Assembly (NCBI GenBank): GCA_025964255.1
Contig: JAOPZF010000032.1
Span: 1-38,994 of the forward strand
DNA: 38,994 nucleotides
Direction of reading: 5' to 3'
From: Solirubrobacterales bacterium
GTDB lineage: Bacteria; Actinomycetota; Thermoleophilia; Solirubrobacterales; 70-9
Shown here one piece after another: positions 1 to 7,891 of this stretch (positions are counted from its first letter, which is position 1; each line of letters starts with the position of its first letter). Under the pieces are notes generated by a model, which searched no databases, was not told where the DNA came from, and saw nothing but the letters and a program-made list of their open reading frames with translations. The translations under genes were made by a program, and so were the position numbers.

Positions 1-30
1 GACGACCGCTGCATTTTCTTCCGTGGCCAT
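1..30 (-). CDS. 5' end of a gene leaving the left edge (partial)
   Basis: On the minus strand an ATG at position 30 opens a frame reading MATEENAAVV up to the window edge. A purine-rich GAGAGGA lies about 7 nt upstream (near 38-44) as a plausible ribosome-binding site. Only ten residues are visible, so the product cannot be identified. Openings of this kind are common in SnoaL/NTF2-like proteins, but that is only a resemblance. Confidence 0.5.
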   Translation of the reverse strand, partial: MATEENAAVV

Positions 31-351
31 GCTCGGTCCTCTCGTTGCTATCAGTACAAGCGACCATACACCTGCCCGTTTTCCCCGCTTGCGTTCGTCG
101 TCGCGTCCTCGACACCACGGTGGGCGGCAGACTCCTCATCCGGGTGACACAAGAGTCCCGGACGTCGGAGTCCTCGCCGCTCTCGGCGCGCATCTCTGCA
201 AACTGACGGTAGGCCTCGGCTCCGCGCGGACGACCGCTCTCGATTGTCGCGCCGCCCGGAGGGCAGCGCTATCGTTTCTTCTGTCGTGGAGCGCCGGGTC
301 CGGTCGGCTCAAATCATCGGCCGGCCGCCGACCGGCACGGGGCCGTTGTCG
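31..351. other. Region without a supported gene
   Basis: About 320 bases between the edge gene and the small minus-strand gene. Frames on both strands are short or have the composition of shadow frames, and none has a convincing start with a ribosome-binding site. It must hold the promoter of the edge gene, but no clear -10/-35 pair was identified. Confidence 0.4.
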
Positions 352-654
352 TCACCCACCCGGATTACGGTGTGCGGCGACCTCGATCCACTCGAGCCGG
401 GCAGGCGGCCCCTCGATTCCCGCCTCGGCCAGGGCCGGGCCGAGCCGGTCTTGCATGAACGCGGCCTGGTCGGCACGGGAGGCCCAGACCTCGAAGACCA
501 CCCAACCACCGTCTTTGGCCCCGCCGGTGTGGGCGAGCATCCCCGCCGGCCAGTCTCCCTCGCCGCTCTCCATGTCGATGCCGAGGAGCCCGTTGACCTG
601 CTCGTATTTCTCGATCCCGAACCCGTCGAACTCGAGAATCAGACCGTCTGCCAT
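352..654 (-). CDS. Small protein, possibly dimeric alpha/beta-barrel (100 aa)
   Basis: A 100-residue soluble protein without signal peptide or membrane segment. The order (short strand, helix containing YEQVNGLLG, GGWVVFEVW strand, helix with DQAAFMQDRLGPAL, final strand) resembles the ferredoxin-like dimeric alpha/beta-barrel proteins (ABM/EthD-like), but no diagnostic residues are visible, so the function is unknown. The start at 654 is supported by GGAGGG about 8 nt upstream on the minus strand; that motif lies inside a hairpin (see the separate entry). It is downstream of, and in the same orientation as, the serine hydrolase, 134 bases after its stop. Confidence 0.7.
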   Translation of the reverse strand: MADGLILEFDGFGIEKYEQVNGLLGIDMESGEGDWPAGMLAHTGGAKDGGWVVFEVWASRADQAAFMQDRLGPALAEAGIEGPPARLEWIEVAAHRNPGG

Positions 655-661
655 CTCTCAT

Positions 662-683
662 CCCTCCGTAGGAACCCGGAGGG
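662..683 (-). promoter_or_regulatory. Hairpin covering the ribosome-binding site of the 100-aa gene
   Basis: On the plus strand CCCTCCG (662-668) and CGGAGGG (677-683) form a perfect 7-bp stem with an 8-nt loop. In the minus-strand transcript the 3' arm reads CGGAGGG, which contains the GGAGGG Shine-Dalgarno motif for the start at 654. Folding would hide the ribosome-binding site. The hairpin could be a translational switch, or a terminator remnant after the upstream hydrolase gene. Confidence 0.45.
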
Positions 684-788
684 CGAAGCTCTCACCGACC
701 AGGGGCGCCGTCAAGAGCGGCGTACCCGGTGGCGCCTGCTCCAGAGGCGACTTCATTCCTCGGTGCGACCGCGGTTCGCGCCCGGGTC

Positions 789-2018
789 TCAGCTCACCGG
801 ACCGACCCGCGAGCCCCTGACCTTCACGGCCGCGGGGGCGATGTGGCCGGGACTGAGGACGCGGGTCAGCAGGTGCGCGATTTCGGAAGCCGGCTCGTAG
901 GCGTAGTTCGGCAGGCTGGGGCCGAGGTGGATGTCGCTGTTGACGGCGACGACGAGCGAGAGCCGGCGTTGGGGCAGGTACCAGACGATCGCCGTGTAGC
1001 CAGGGATACCGCCGTTGTGACCGATCCAACCGTCGAAGTCGAAGACGCCGAGCCCGTAGCGCTGCTGCGGGGAGTTCGGGGGGAAGCCGACCCAGTGCTC
1101 CCTTTGCCGTTGCGTGGCGGCACTCAGCAGCGGCCTGCCGGTCCCGAACATCGGCGCCGCCTTGAGCAGGTCGGGGACGGTCGACACCATCCCACCGGCC
1201 GCCCAGGTCGCCGTCGGCGTGTTCAAGGTCGCGTCGCCGAGTCGCCCGTTCAGCGTCTGGTACGTGTAGCCGGCGGCGAATGGCTTCGGCAGAGAGCGCT
1301 TCGACGGCAGCGAGGTGCCGCGCAGGCCGAGGGGGGCGAAGACGCGCTGCTTCAGAGCCGCCGCCAGGGACTGTCCGGTGACCTTCTGGATCACCATGCC
1401 GAGCAGGACGGTGTTGGTGTTCGAGTAGGACCATGCGGTGCCGGGAGTGAAGAGCGGCGGTTGGGAGACGCCGAGTTCGACCAGACGGCTCGGCGTGAAC
1501 GACTCCCCGGTCAGGTATTCGACCGAGAATTCCGGGTTCGCGAAGTCGTCGGCGATGCCGCTGGTCATGTCGGCCAACTCACGCAGGGTGATCCGTGCGC
1601 CGTCGGGGACGCCGGGCACGTAGGCGGCGATCGGGTCGCCCAGCGAGAGCCTGCCTTCCTGGGCCAACCGGAGGAGCAGCGTGGTCACGAACGCCTTGGT
1701 CACGCTGCCGATCCGCACGTGCTCGTCGGTCCGCATCGGCTGCAGGCTCTGCAAGTTGGCGTGACCGCGGGCGATGATCCAGGGCGCCCGGTCCGCTCGC
1801 TGAACGCCGACGATCGCCCCCGGCAGCTGCTGCCGGTGCAGGGTGCGTTCGACGATCGCGCTCAGGCGGGCGGCGGTCGCCGGGGCGACCGACCGTCCCG
1901 GGGTCGGAACCGCCGCCGCCCGACCCGCCGGCAGCAGCGAAAAGGCGAGCAGCGCCATGATGACGAGCCGGCCGCTGATCGAGAGCCGGCGCGGGCTGGC
2001 CTGGAAGGGGATTCTCAT
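789..2018 (-). CDS. Secreted class-C beta-lactamase-fold serine hydrolase
   Basis: A 409-aa member of the beta-lactamase (class C)/D-Ala-D-Ala carboxypeptidase/esterase superfamily. The N-terminus has basic residues, then a hydrophobic segment (about residues 17-35) ending AGRAAA, a likely signal peptide, so the enzyme should act outside the membrane. The three active-site motifs are in order: SVTK at 105-108 (nucleophile Ser105, Lys108), YSN at 198-200, and HNG at 334-336 in place of KTG. HxG is usual in the family's esterases and carboxypeptidases, so peptidoglycan or ester hydrolysis is as likely as true beta-lactamase activity. Length is normal. It is divergent from the cupin gene; no clear leader signals were seen. 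Confidence 0.9.
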   Translation of the reverse strand: MRIPFQASPRRLSISGRLVIMALLAFSLLPAGRAAAVPTPGRSVAPATAARLSAIVERTLHRQQLPGAIVGVQRADRAPWIIARGHANLQSLQPMRTDEHVRIGSVTKAFVTTLLLRLAQEGRLSLGDPIAAYVPGVPDGARITLRELADMTSGIADDFANPEFSVEYLTGESFTPSRLVELGVSQPPLFTPGTAWSYSNTNTVLLGMVIQKVTGQSLAAALKQRVFAPLGLRGTSLPSKRSLPKPFAAGYTYQTLNGRLGDATLNTPTATWAAGGMVSTVPDLLKAAPMFGTGRPLLSAATQRQREHWVGFPPNSPQQRYGLGVFDFDGWIGHNGGIPGYTAIVWYLPQRRLSLVVAVNSDIHLGPSLPNYAYEPASEIAHLLTRVLSPGHIAPAAVKVRGSRVGPVS

Positions 2019-2196
2019 CCGATCACTTTCGGCGGAAACGCTGTTTTCCTTGAGCCGGTCGGCGAATCAGATCGCTCCACGCCCGGCTCAGGCAGGTTGA
2101 CGGTGGCGGCGTTCTGCGCGGGCCGGTCATCATCGTGACCTCGGAGGCGACGATGTCGGCGCCTTCCTCGAAATCCAGGCAGCAGAAGGAGCGGGA

Positions 2197-3183
2197 ATGG
2201 ATCTACCGAAGTGGTACGGCGACCCCTATCGATCACGGCATCGGCGGGCCGCGGAGATCCGCACCGACGGCGCGATCGGGTCGCTGAACGACGGCATCGT
2301 CTTCGAGTTGCACGGCGTCTCGACCCGGATCATCGCCTGGCCGGGCAACGGTTTCCAGACCGAGAGCCTGCACGTCCTCACCTTCGAGCCCGGCCAGGAG
2401 ATGGAACCGCACGCATACGGCCTCGCCGAGGAGGCGATGCTCTGCGTGCAGGGCGGCGGCGAGGCGCTGGTGCGGGGCGGGTGGGTCGACTTCGCCCCCG
2501 GTGACATGGCCTTCTTCCCGCCGCCCGTCGAACACTCGCTGCGGGCCGGCAAGGAGGGGATGGTCGTCGCCGCGGCGATCTCGCCGCCGGAGTTCGAGCA
2601 CTACGAGAAGACCGGCCTCTACAACCGCGCGGTCGGGGTCATCGACACCGAGGCGGCCTTCTACGCCCACAACAACTCGGTCCCCGGCGACCTCTCCGGC
2701 CCCTCGCAGCTGGCCTACCACGAGACCGCCGAAGAGGTCCGCGCCTGGAACCTCTCGGCGGACGAGATCCGCACCGGCGGTGCCCTCTTCAACGTCTTCC
2801 GCGGCGCCAAGATCGATGTGATCGACGCGCCGATGGTCTTCGTGCTCTGGCCGGGCTATGGCCCGCGCTCGACCGGCTTCCACTTCGCCACCGGCGAACC
2901 CGGCTTGACCAGCGCCCTCCACGCCCATCCCGCCTCCGACGAGTGCGTCGTCCTCTGGGAGGGCTCGGCCCGCGCCTGGCAGGGGGGAGGCTGGCACGAG
3001 ATGGAGATCTTCGACGTCGTCTTCGCCCCCTGCGGGGTGGGTCACGGCGTCAGCTTCCTGCCCGGCGGCTCGCTCTGGGGCGGCTTCGCGGCACCGCCCC
3101 AGCTCGACCTCTACGCCCGCACCGACTTCTACGAGGGAACCGGCACCTTCGCCGCGCCCCCGCAGGAGCGGCTCGACGTGTGA
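2197..3183 (+). CDS. Bicupin protein
   Basis: A 328-aa protein with two cupin beta-barrels: the first at about residues 60-130 (HVLTFEPGQEMEPHAYG, then GDMAFFPPPVEHSL), the second at about 220-300 (ALHAHPASDECVVLWEG, then GVGHGVSF). His and Glu residues are in the places where cupins bind a metal. The two-barrel layout and length recall (S)-ureidoglycine aminohydrolase, gentisate dioxygenase and similar enzymes, but the substrate cannot be read from the sequence and no pathway genes flank it. There is no signal peptide, so it is cytoplasmic. The ATG at 2197 has GAAGGAG 6-7 nt upstream. It is transcribed divergently from the serine hydrolase. Confidence 0.8.
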   Translation: MDLPKWYGDPYRSRHRRAAEIRTDGAIGSLNDGIVFELHGVSTRIIAWPGNGFQTESLHVLTFEPGQEMEPHAYGLAEEAMLCVQGGGEALVRGGWVDFAPGDMAFFPPPVEHSLRAGKEGMVVAAAISPPEFEHYEKTGLYNRAVGVIDTEAAFYAHNNSVPGDLSGPSQLAYHETAEEVRAWNLSADEIRTGGALFNVFRGAKIDVIDAPMVFVLWPGYGPRSTGFHFATGEPGLTSALHAHPASDECVVLWEGSARAWQGGGWHEMEIFDVVFAPCGVGHGVSFLPGGSLWGGFAAPPQLDLYARTDFYEGTGTFAAPPQERLDV

Positions 3184-3227
3184 GCGGCGCGCGGCGCGGG
3201 CCCGGGAGCCACCCAGCCGTGGCCGCT

Positions 3228-4148
3228 TTAGTGGTGCAGCTCGGTTCCCAGCCGGGCGGCGAGCCGCACGGAGGCCTCGATCTCGACCTTGCGGATCGAG
3301 ACGCTCTCGACGTTGAGCCCGAACGGCACCCCCAACCTCCGGCAGAACGCGATCAGGTCGATGGCCGTCGCGACCGCCTGCTCGTAGGAGGCATCGAGGG
3401 TGTCGTCGGCATGGCGCAGCTCGTTCTCGATCCAGCGCGGGACGGTCACGCCGAGCCACTGGAGGAACTCCAAGGTCTTGAGCGAGCCGCAGACCGAGAA
3501 GCTGAAGATGATCGGCACCGGTTCGAGGTTCTGCGCGACGCACTCGTGGTGGTAGTCGGAGATCAGGTTCTTCGCCGCGTTGACGTCGTAGACGATCTGG
3601 GTGATGAAGAAGGAGCAGCCCGCGGCCTGCTTCGCGATCAGCCGGCGGTGCTCGTCGCCGGTGCGGGCATGTCGCTCGGCGATCGCGACCCCACCGAGCG
3701 GTAGCTGCGGCCTTACCTCCTCGCGCAGCTCGTAGGCCCGGGCGAGCGAGGTGTGGACCGCCTTCTCCCGCGAGGAGGACCCGACGAACACCGCGAGCGC
3801 CCGGGACGGATCCTGCTCCTCCAACCAGGAGCGGAAACGATCCTCTCGGTACTTGCCCACCGCGCGGTAGACGATCGCGGGGACGTCCAGCCGGGCGAGA
3901 TCACGGGTGAGATAGTCGGCGGGATCCATCGTCGGCAGGAACGGGAACGGGCGCTCGTCGGGGTTGCGGTCACTTTCGTCGTCGATGTCGTAGAGGACGA
4001 GGCCGTCGATCGCCAACGACTCAAGCCGCTCCAGCGTGACCCGCCCGATCTCCGCCGCCTCCTCCGAGCTCGTCGTCAGTCGCGGCGGCGTCACCGCGAA
4101 GAGCAGGAACTCGCCCGATCGAGCTTCGATGCCCCGTTGCAGATTCAC
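3228..4148 (-). CDS. Methylenetetrahydrofolate reductase-like flavoprotein
   Basis: A 306-aa TIM-barrel protein of the MTHFR family, which reduces 5,10-methylene-THF to 5-methyl-THF with FAD. Supporting motifs are the early FAVTPPR strand (family E/TPP region), GGVAIAERH in mid-protein where MTHFRs have GVAGYPE(K)H, and CSFFITQIVYD, the family signature for the strand before the substrate loop. It departs from MetF elsewhere (an SSSREK insert), so a paralogue with another C1 role is possible. I chose the GTG at 4148: TACGGT (4156-4161) ends 7 nt upstream, the leaderless pattern of this window. An upstream in-frame start at 4187 would place the -10 inside the gene. It converges on the cupin gene with a 44-base gap. 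Confidence 0.8.
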   Translation of the reverse strand: MNLQRGIEARSGEFLLFAVTPPRLTTSSEEAAEIGRVTLERLESLAIDGLVLYDIDDESDRNPDERPFPFLPTMDPADYLTRDLARLDVPAIVYRAVGKYREDRFRSWLEEQDPSRALAVFVGSSSREKAVHTSLARAYELREEVRPQLPLGGVAIAERHARTGDEHRRLIAKQAAGCSFFITQIVYDVNAAKNLISDYHHECVAQNLEPVPIIFSFSVCGSLKTLEFLQWLGVTVPRWIENELRHADDTLDASYEQAVATAIDLIAFCRRLGVPFGLNVESVSIRKVEIEASVRLAARLGTELHH

Positions 4149-4245
4149 GCGCGGAACCGTAGCCGAGGGCCGGATGGGCCGACGCAATTTGATGCGGAGG
4201 GGAGCGTTGATCCGAGCCGGGGTGGGCGGCGTCTAACTTGAAGTG

Positions 4246-5061
4246 ATGGACGAGGCCTCGAAGAACCCCCGCCACTCCCGCTGGGCCTGGGCAGGGCTCG
4301 CAATGGTCGTGCTGGTGATCGGCGGCGCCGCCGCTCTCTTCTTCGCCGGCGGTGGCGGCTCGGGCGGGGGGGACGCGACCGGCTCGGTTCCCGCCAGCTC
4401 CGTTGCGTCCCGATCGGTTCCGGCCGGCTCGCAGCCGGCGTCGGCTGCCGCTTCGGTCGCGCTCGGCCAGATCCGCCGCGAGTCGAGTGAACCGCTGCTC
4501 GACGGTGGCAAGCCGCTCGTCTTCTTCATGGGCGCCGAGTGGTGCCCGTTCTGCGCCTCCGAGCGCTGGGGGCTGGTCGAGGCGACCTCGCGCTTCGGTA
4601 AGTGGAGCGGCCTCAGGGAACTGACCAGCCGAGAGGGTCAGGACTACTTCCCGGCCTTGGCCACCTACGACCTCTCGCAGGCGACCTACACGAGCGCCTT
4701 CATCAGCATCCGCCATAAAGAGGTGGCCACCGTAGAAGGCGACCCGCTGCAGAAGCTCGGCTCCTTCGAAGAAGGGCTGGTGAATGGATACGACAAGCTC
4801 GGCTCGGTCCCGTTCCTCTTCGCCTCCGGCCCTGTCGGTCGCTACACGGTCGAACTCCCCTTTTCGCCGGGTCTGCTCGACGGCCAGAGCTTCGTCTCGC
4901 TGCGCAAGGATGTCGCCGCCGAAGCGCCGACCCCGGCGGTCGAAGCAATCGGCGGCCAGGCAGATGCGATCACCGCGCTGATCTGCAAACTCGACGGCCG
5001 GCAGCCCGCGAGCGTCTGCGCGAAGGGAACGATCCCGGCGCTCGAAGGGGAGCTCGAATGA
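4246..5061 (+). CDS. DUF929-type membrane-anchored thioredoxin-like protein
   Basis: A 271-aa protein with a short cytoplasmic N-terminus, one membrane segment (about residues 12-34), a Gly/Ser-rich linker to about residue 75, then a thioredoxin-like domain with the CxxC motif EWCPFC (Cys100, Cys103) on the outer face. This is the layout of DUF929 proteins, thought to be extracytoplasmic thiol-disulfide proteins; substrates are unknown. The 4-base overlap (ATGA) with the next gene, a membrane protein with its own Cys pair, suggests a two-part redox relay. TAACTT (4234-4239) ends 6 nt before the ATG, so a leaderless transcript starting at 4246 is likely. A GTG at 4243 directly precedes it as an alternative start. 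Confidence 0.85.
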   Translation: MDEASKNPRHSRWAWAGLAMVVLVIGGAAALFFAGGGGSGGGDATGSVPASSVASRSVPAGSQPASAAASVALGQIRRESSEPLLDGGKPLVFFMGAEWCPFCASERWGLVEATSRFGKWSGLRELTSREGQDYFPALATYDLSQATYTSAFISIRHKEVATVEGDPLQKLGSFEEGLVNGYDKLGSVPFLFASGPVGRYTVELPFSPGLLDGQSFVSLRKDVAAEAPTPAVEAIGGQADAITALICKLDGRQPASVCAKGTIPALEGELE

Positions 5062-5594
5062 GCGGCGTCGGGACGGCGGCACGGCTCGTCTTCCGCGACC
5101 CCTTCAACCTCGCCCTCGGTCTGGTCGCGGCGCTCGGCTGCGCGGTCCTCCTCTGCTGGTCGGGCCAGGTCGTCACCCGGGCCCCGCTGGGGGGCCTTTA
5201 CTGGAATCTCGACACCCAGCGCCTGGTCGCGATCGCCGCGATCAGCCTCGCCTTCGGCCTCGCCGTGCCGCTTCAGCTGGCAGCCATACGCCAGGCCCGC
5301 GCCGCCGCCCGCCTGCGCGCCGGCGCCGGCTTCGCTCTCGCCTCTCTTTCCGGGGTCGCCGCCGTCTCCTGCTGCTCGCCCCTCGTCCTGCCGGCGATCC
5401 TTGGCTTCCTCGGCGCCACCGGCACCAGCATCCTCGACGCCAACCTCGCCGCCCACCGCTGGTTCCTGCCGTTGAGCGCCGCCTCGGTCGCGCTCCTCGT
5501 TCTCACCTCGGCCTTCGCCCTGCGCGACCTGGGCCGCTCCTGCGCCCTGCCGCCGGCCCGCGGCCACCAGCGCAAACGGCCGCTGGCGACGTAG
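5058..5594 (+). CDS. Four-helix membrane protein with SCC motif, partner of the DUF929 protein
   Basis: A 178-aa integral membrane protein with hydrophobic segments at about 17-37, 57-77, 92-122 and 138-155. The third contains SCCSPLVLPAILGFLGATG (104-122), with vicinal Cys105-Cys106 followed by Pro and Gly. The pattern recalls the Cys-Cys first helix of MerT-type mercuric transporters and thiol-carrying helices in DsbB/VKOR-like proteins. Its start overlaps the stop of the DUF929 gene (ATGA, 5058-5061), so the two are translationally coupled. Working together in reoxidising or reducing an extracytoplasmic thioredoxin is inference. The basic C-terminus (HQRKRPLAT) probably lies in the cytoplasm. 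Confidence 0.75.
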   Translation: MSGVGTAARLVFRDPFNLALGLVAALGCAVLLCWSGQVVTRAPLGGLYWNLDTQRLVAIAAISLAFGLAVPLQLAAIRQARAAARLRAGAGFALASLSGVAAVSCCSPLVLPAILGFLGATGTSILDANLAAHRWFLPLSAASVALLVLTSAFALRDLGRSCALPPARGHQRKRPLAT

Positions 5595-5634
5595 GGCGCC
5601 CCTCGCTGAGACGAATCGTCTGTAGATCGTCTTG

Positions 5635-5648
5635 CGAACATATGTTCG
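5635..5648 (+). promoter_or_regulatory. Perfect LexA-type SOS box
   Basis: CGAACATATGTTCG is a perfect 14-bp palindrome and matches the Gram-positive/actinobacterial LexA operator core (CGAAC-N4-GTTCG). Its centre contains TATGTT (5641-5646), a fair -10, so a bound repressor would block the promoter of the small gene starting at 5675. A second palindrome, AGACGA-A-TCGTCT, sits just upstream at 5609-5621. Confidence 0.65.
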
Positions 5649-5674
5649 TGTTGTGCCTGATCGAAATTTGGACG

Positions 5675-5905
5675 ATGGTCGGCGAGCAGCGGACGCTCTA
5701 CACCCCCGCCTGCCTGAACTGCGGCTGGATCGGGAGCGACGGCACGATGCCCGAAGCTGAGGCCGAAGGTGTCATGCACGAACGGGGCGAACGCCGGCCG
5801 TGGCAGATGGCGCCCGGTCAAGAGCCGGGTTGGGAGGCGAGCCGCGACCGAGTCGAGCGCGAATACGGGGCAGTGAAGACGCCGTCACCGGCACCGCCGG
5901 GGTGA
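5675..5905 (+). CDS. Small Cys-pair protein downstream of the SOS box
   Basis: A 76-aa soluble protein of unknown function. It has one Cys pair (PACLNCGW) typical of half a zinc ribbon, then a charged acidic/basic stretch ending in a Pro-rich tail (TPSPAPPG). No catalytic motif is visible. I took the ATG at 5675, which leaves a leader of about 20 nt after the -10 in the SOS box; the ATG at 5642 lies within the operator and would precede the likely transcript start. If the operator is real this is a DNA-damage-inducible gene. It is 30 bases ahead of another small Cys-containing protein, so they may be co-transcribed. Confidence 0.55.
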   Translation: MVGEQRTLYTPACLNCGWIGSDGTMPEAEAEGVMHERGERRPWQMAPGQEPGWEASRDRVEREYGAVKTPSPAPPG

Positions 5906-5935
5906 CGGCAAACGGCGACCTGCCACCATCAAGAG

Positions 5936-6277
5936 ATGCCCAAACCCCCGATCCGCATCCGCGGCAAGAACATGCGGCCCGAGAAACCGGGCGACTACAT
6001 CGGCTTCATCGGCTGCGATCAGGTCGGCCTGCTGCCGGTCCGCATGGCCGCATCTCGGCACTTGCTGCGCGTCGTCTGCCCGCACTGCGGCGAAATTCAT
6101 ATGACCTCAGATCCGATGCCGCGGCTGCGCCGGCCGGGCGAGATCGTCACCCTCATCGAGGACGGGATGCCGATGGCTGTCGTGATGCCGACGGACGAAG
6201 GCCAGGACGCGGAGGTCGAAGACGACGACGAGATCGACCACGACATGGTCCGAGAGAGCGCCGGCCGGGACTCCTAG
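5936..6277 (+). CDS. Small acidic protein with CPHCGEIH motif
   Basis: A 113-aa soluble protein of unknown function. The basic N-terminal third (PIRIRGKNMR) is followed by a beta-rich segment with CPHCGEIH (about residues 49-56), a knuckle-type zinc-binding motif, then two short hydrophobic strands (GEIVTLIEDGMPMAVVMP) and a strongly acidic tail (EVEDDDEIDHD). It follows the SOS-box gene by 30 bases on the same strand. No strong ribosome-binding site or -10 lies before the ATG, which supports co-transcription with the gene upstream. Confidence 0.55.
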   Translation: MPKPPIRIRGKNMRPEKPGDYIGFIGCDQVGLLPVRMAASRHLLRVVCPHCGEIHMTSDPMPRLRRPGEIVTLIEDGMPMAVVMPTDEGQDAEVEDDDEIDHDMVRESAGRDS

Positions 6278-6325
6278 CCTCCCGTCGTAACTGTTTTGTG
6301 ACATCCCGTCCCGGGCGGATCCGTC

Positions 6326-6337
6326 GGGGGGGGGGGG
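6326..6337 (+). repeat. Poly-G tract, 12 G
   Basis: Twelve consecutive G residues between the acidic protein gene and the beta-propeller lipoprotein gene, about 118 bases before the latter's start. It is the longest homopolymer I saw in the window and a hot spot for slippage in the cell and for base-calling error. Confidence 0.9.
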
Positions 6338-6454
6338 CAGCTTCCGAAGCAGCCTTCGGTGTCAGTCGCGCGGTGACCTGGATCCATGCAAGTTGGACAG
6401 ATATCCTTTCGATTCGTTGCGCCGACTATCCTCGGCCGCCATGTGGCGGCGCGG

Positions 6455-7891
6455 ATGATCGATCGAAGGGATGCGTCGCGTACCTCCGTGCTCTGCGCCG
6501 CAGTCGGTCTCCTGCTCCTCGGCGCGCTCCTGTTGGCCGGGTGCGGCTCCGGTGGGTCGAGCTCCGGTGTCTCGGAATCGAGCTCAACCTCCTCCAACTC
6601 CGCGGCGGGCCCGACCGCGACCGCCGGGGCCGGCAAGGCTGCGCCCGAGTCGCCGCTGGTCAAGGAGGCCGGCGTGAGGCCGCCGAAGCGGAGCGTCACC
6701 AAGTCGGGATCGACGGTCGGGCAGGAACCCGACCTGACCAAGCCGGAGGAACGCGCCGAGAGCAAGCCGTCGGCGCTCTTCGGCGAGACGCCGACCTCAT
6801 CCTGGCCCTACTTCGGCCGGCTGCCTCAGCGCACCCACTATCTGGGTGGCCCGATCGCCGATCTCGATCCGCCGTTCAAGGTCCTCTGGCACATCAACAC
6901 GCACGCGCTGATCGAGTTCCCGCCGGCGATCTTCGGTGGCGTCGCCTACCTCGTCAACAAGTACGGGAACGTGTACGCGATCCGCCTCAGCGACAAGAAG
7001 ATCCTCTGGCGGCGGATCGTCCGCAAGCGGCTGCACGGTGCGCCGATCGACGTCACCGGTCCCGCTTATTCCGCCGGCCGCGTCTTCGTCGCCGAGATCG
7101 GCGGCGCCCTGATCGCGCTGAACGCGAAGACCGGCAAGGTCGACTGGAAGCGCAATCTGAACGCGCACCTCGAGTCCTCGCCGCTGATCGTCGGCAAGAC
7201 GCTCTACATCGGCACCGACTCGAGCCAGGTGCTGGCGATCGACACCACCGACGGCCACGAGATCTGGGAATACAAGGCCGGTGCGTCGATCAAGGCGAGC
7301 CCCTCCTTCCACGAAGGCCTGATCTACGTCGGCAACTATCAGGCCGGGATGCTGGCGCTGACCGCGAAGTCCGGCAAGCTCGTCTGGCAGACCAACACGA
7401 GCACCCAGGCTCCGTTCGGCAAGGGCGGCTTCTACTCCTCGCCGGCGATCGCCTTCGGCCACGTCTATGCCGCCCGCGACGACGGCGTCGTCTTCGCCTT
7501 CAGTCGCAAGACCGGCAAGATCGCCTGGTCCTTCCCGACCGGCGGCGCCGTCTACGGCTCGCCCGCGGTGGCGAAGGTCCCAGGGACGCCGCCGACGGTC
7601 TACATCGGCTCCGAAAACGGCCGCCTCTTCGCCCTCGACGCCCGCGACGGCAAGGAGCGCTGGCACCAGGACGTCGGCGGCCCGATTCCAGGGACCGCGA
7701 GCGTGATCGGCAACACCGTCTTCAGCTCCAGCTTCGAGACCCGCGAGTCGGTCGGCTACGACGTCCACACCCACAAGCGCGACTTCACCCTGCACTCGGC
7801 CGGCTACTCGCCCGTGGTCTCCGACGGCCACCGGCTCTACGTCGCCGGCTACTACACCTTCTACGGGCTCGAAGACATCCCACCGAAGTAG
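6455..7891 (+). CDS. PQQ-like beta-propeller lipoprotein
   Basis: A 478-aa exported protein. After a basic start, a hydrophobic stretch ends in the lipobox LLAGC (Cys30), so the mature protein should be lipid-anchored. A Ser/Thr/Pro/Gly-rich linker of about 75 residues follows. The rest is a repeat of about 40-45 residues (GK..W......SSP..V..T.YIGT....AID..DG) recurring six or seven times, the pattern of PQQ/BamB-like beta-propellers. Tryptophan-docking motifs are present, but I see no residues proving PQQ or metal binding, so a scaffold or binding role is as likely as a dehydrogenase. I chose the ATG at 6455 because residues encoded before it are not signal-like. Confidence 0.85.
   Translation: MIDRRDASRTSVLCAAVGLLLLGALLLAGCGSGGSSSGVSESSSTSSNSAAGPTATAGAGKAAPESPLVKEAGVRPPKRSVTKSGSTVGQEPDLTKPEERAESKPSALFGETPTSSWPYFGRLPQRTHYLGGPIADLDPPFKVLWHINTHALIEFPPAIFGGVAYLVNKYGNVYAIRLSDKKILWRRIVRKRLHGAPIDVTGPAYSAGRVFVAEIGGALIALNAKTGKVDWKRNLNAHLESSPLIVGKTLYIGTDSSQVLAIDTTDGHEIWEYKAGASIKASPSFHEGLIYVGNYQAGMLALTAKSGKLVWQTNTSTQAPFGKGGFYSSPAIAFGHVYAARDDGVVFAFSRKTGKIAWSFPTGGAVYGSPAVAKVPGTPPTVYIGSENGRLFALDARDGKERWHQDVGGPIPGTASVIGNTVFSSSFETRESVGYDVHTHKRDFTLHSAGYSPVVSDGHRLYVAGYYTFYGLEDIPPK

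Noticed and set aside
729-2138. Long plus-strand frame opposite the serine hydrolase
   Set aside because: No family motifs; the opposite strand has all three catalytic motifs of a serine hydrolase.
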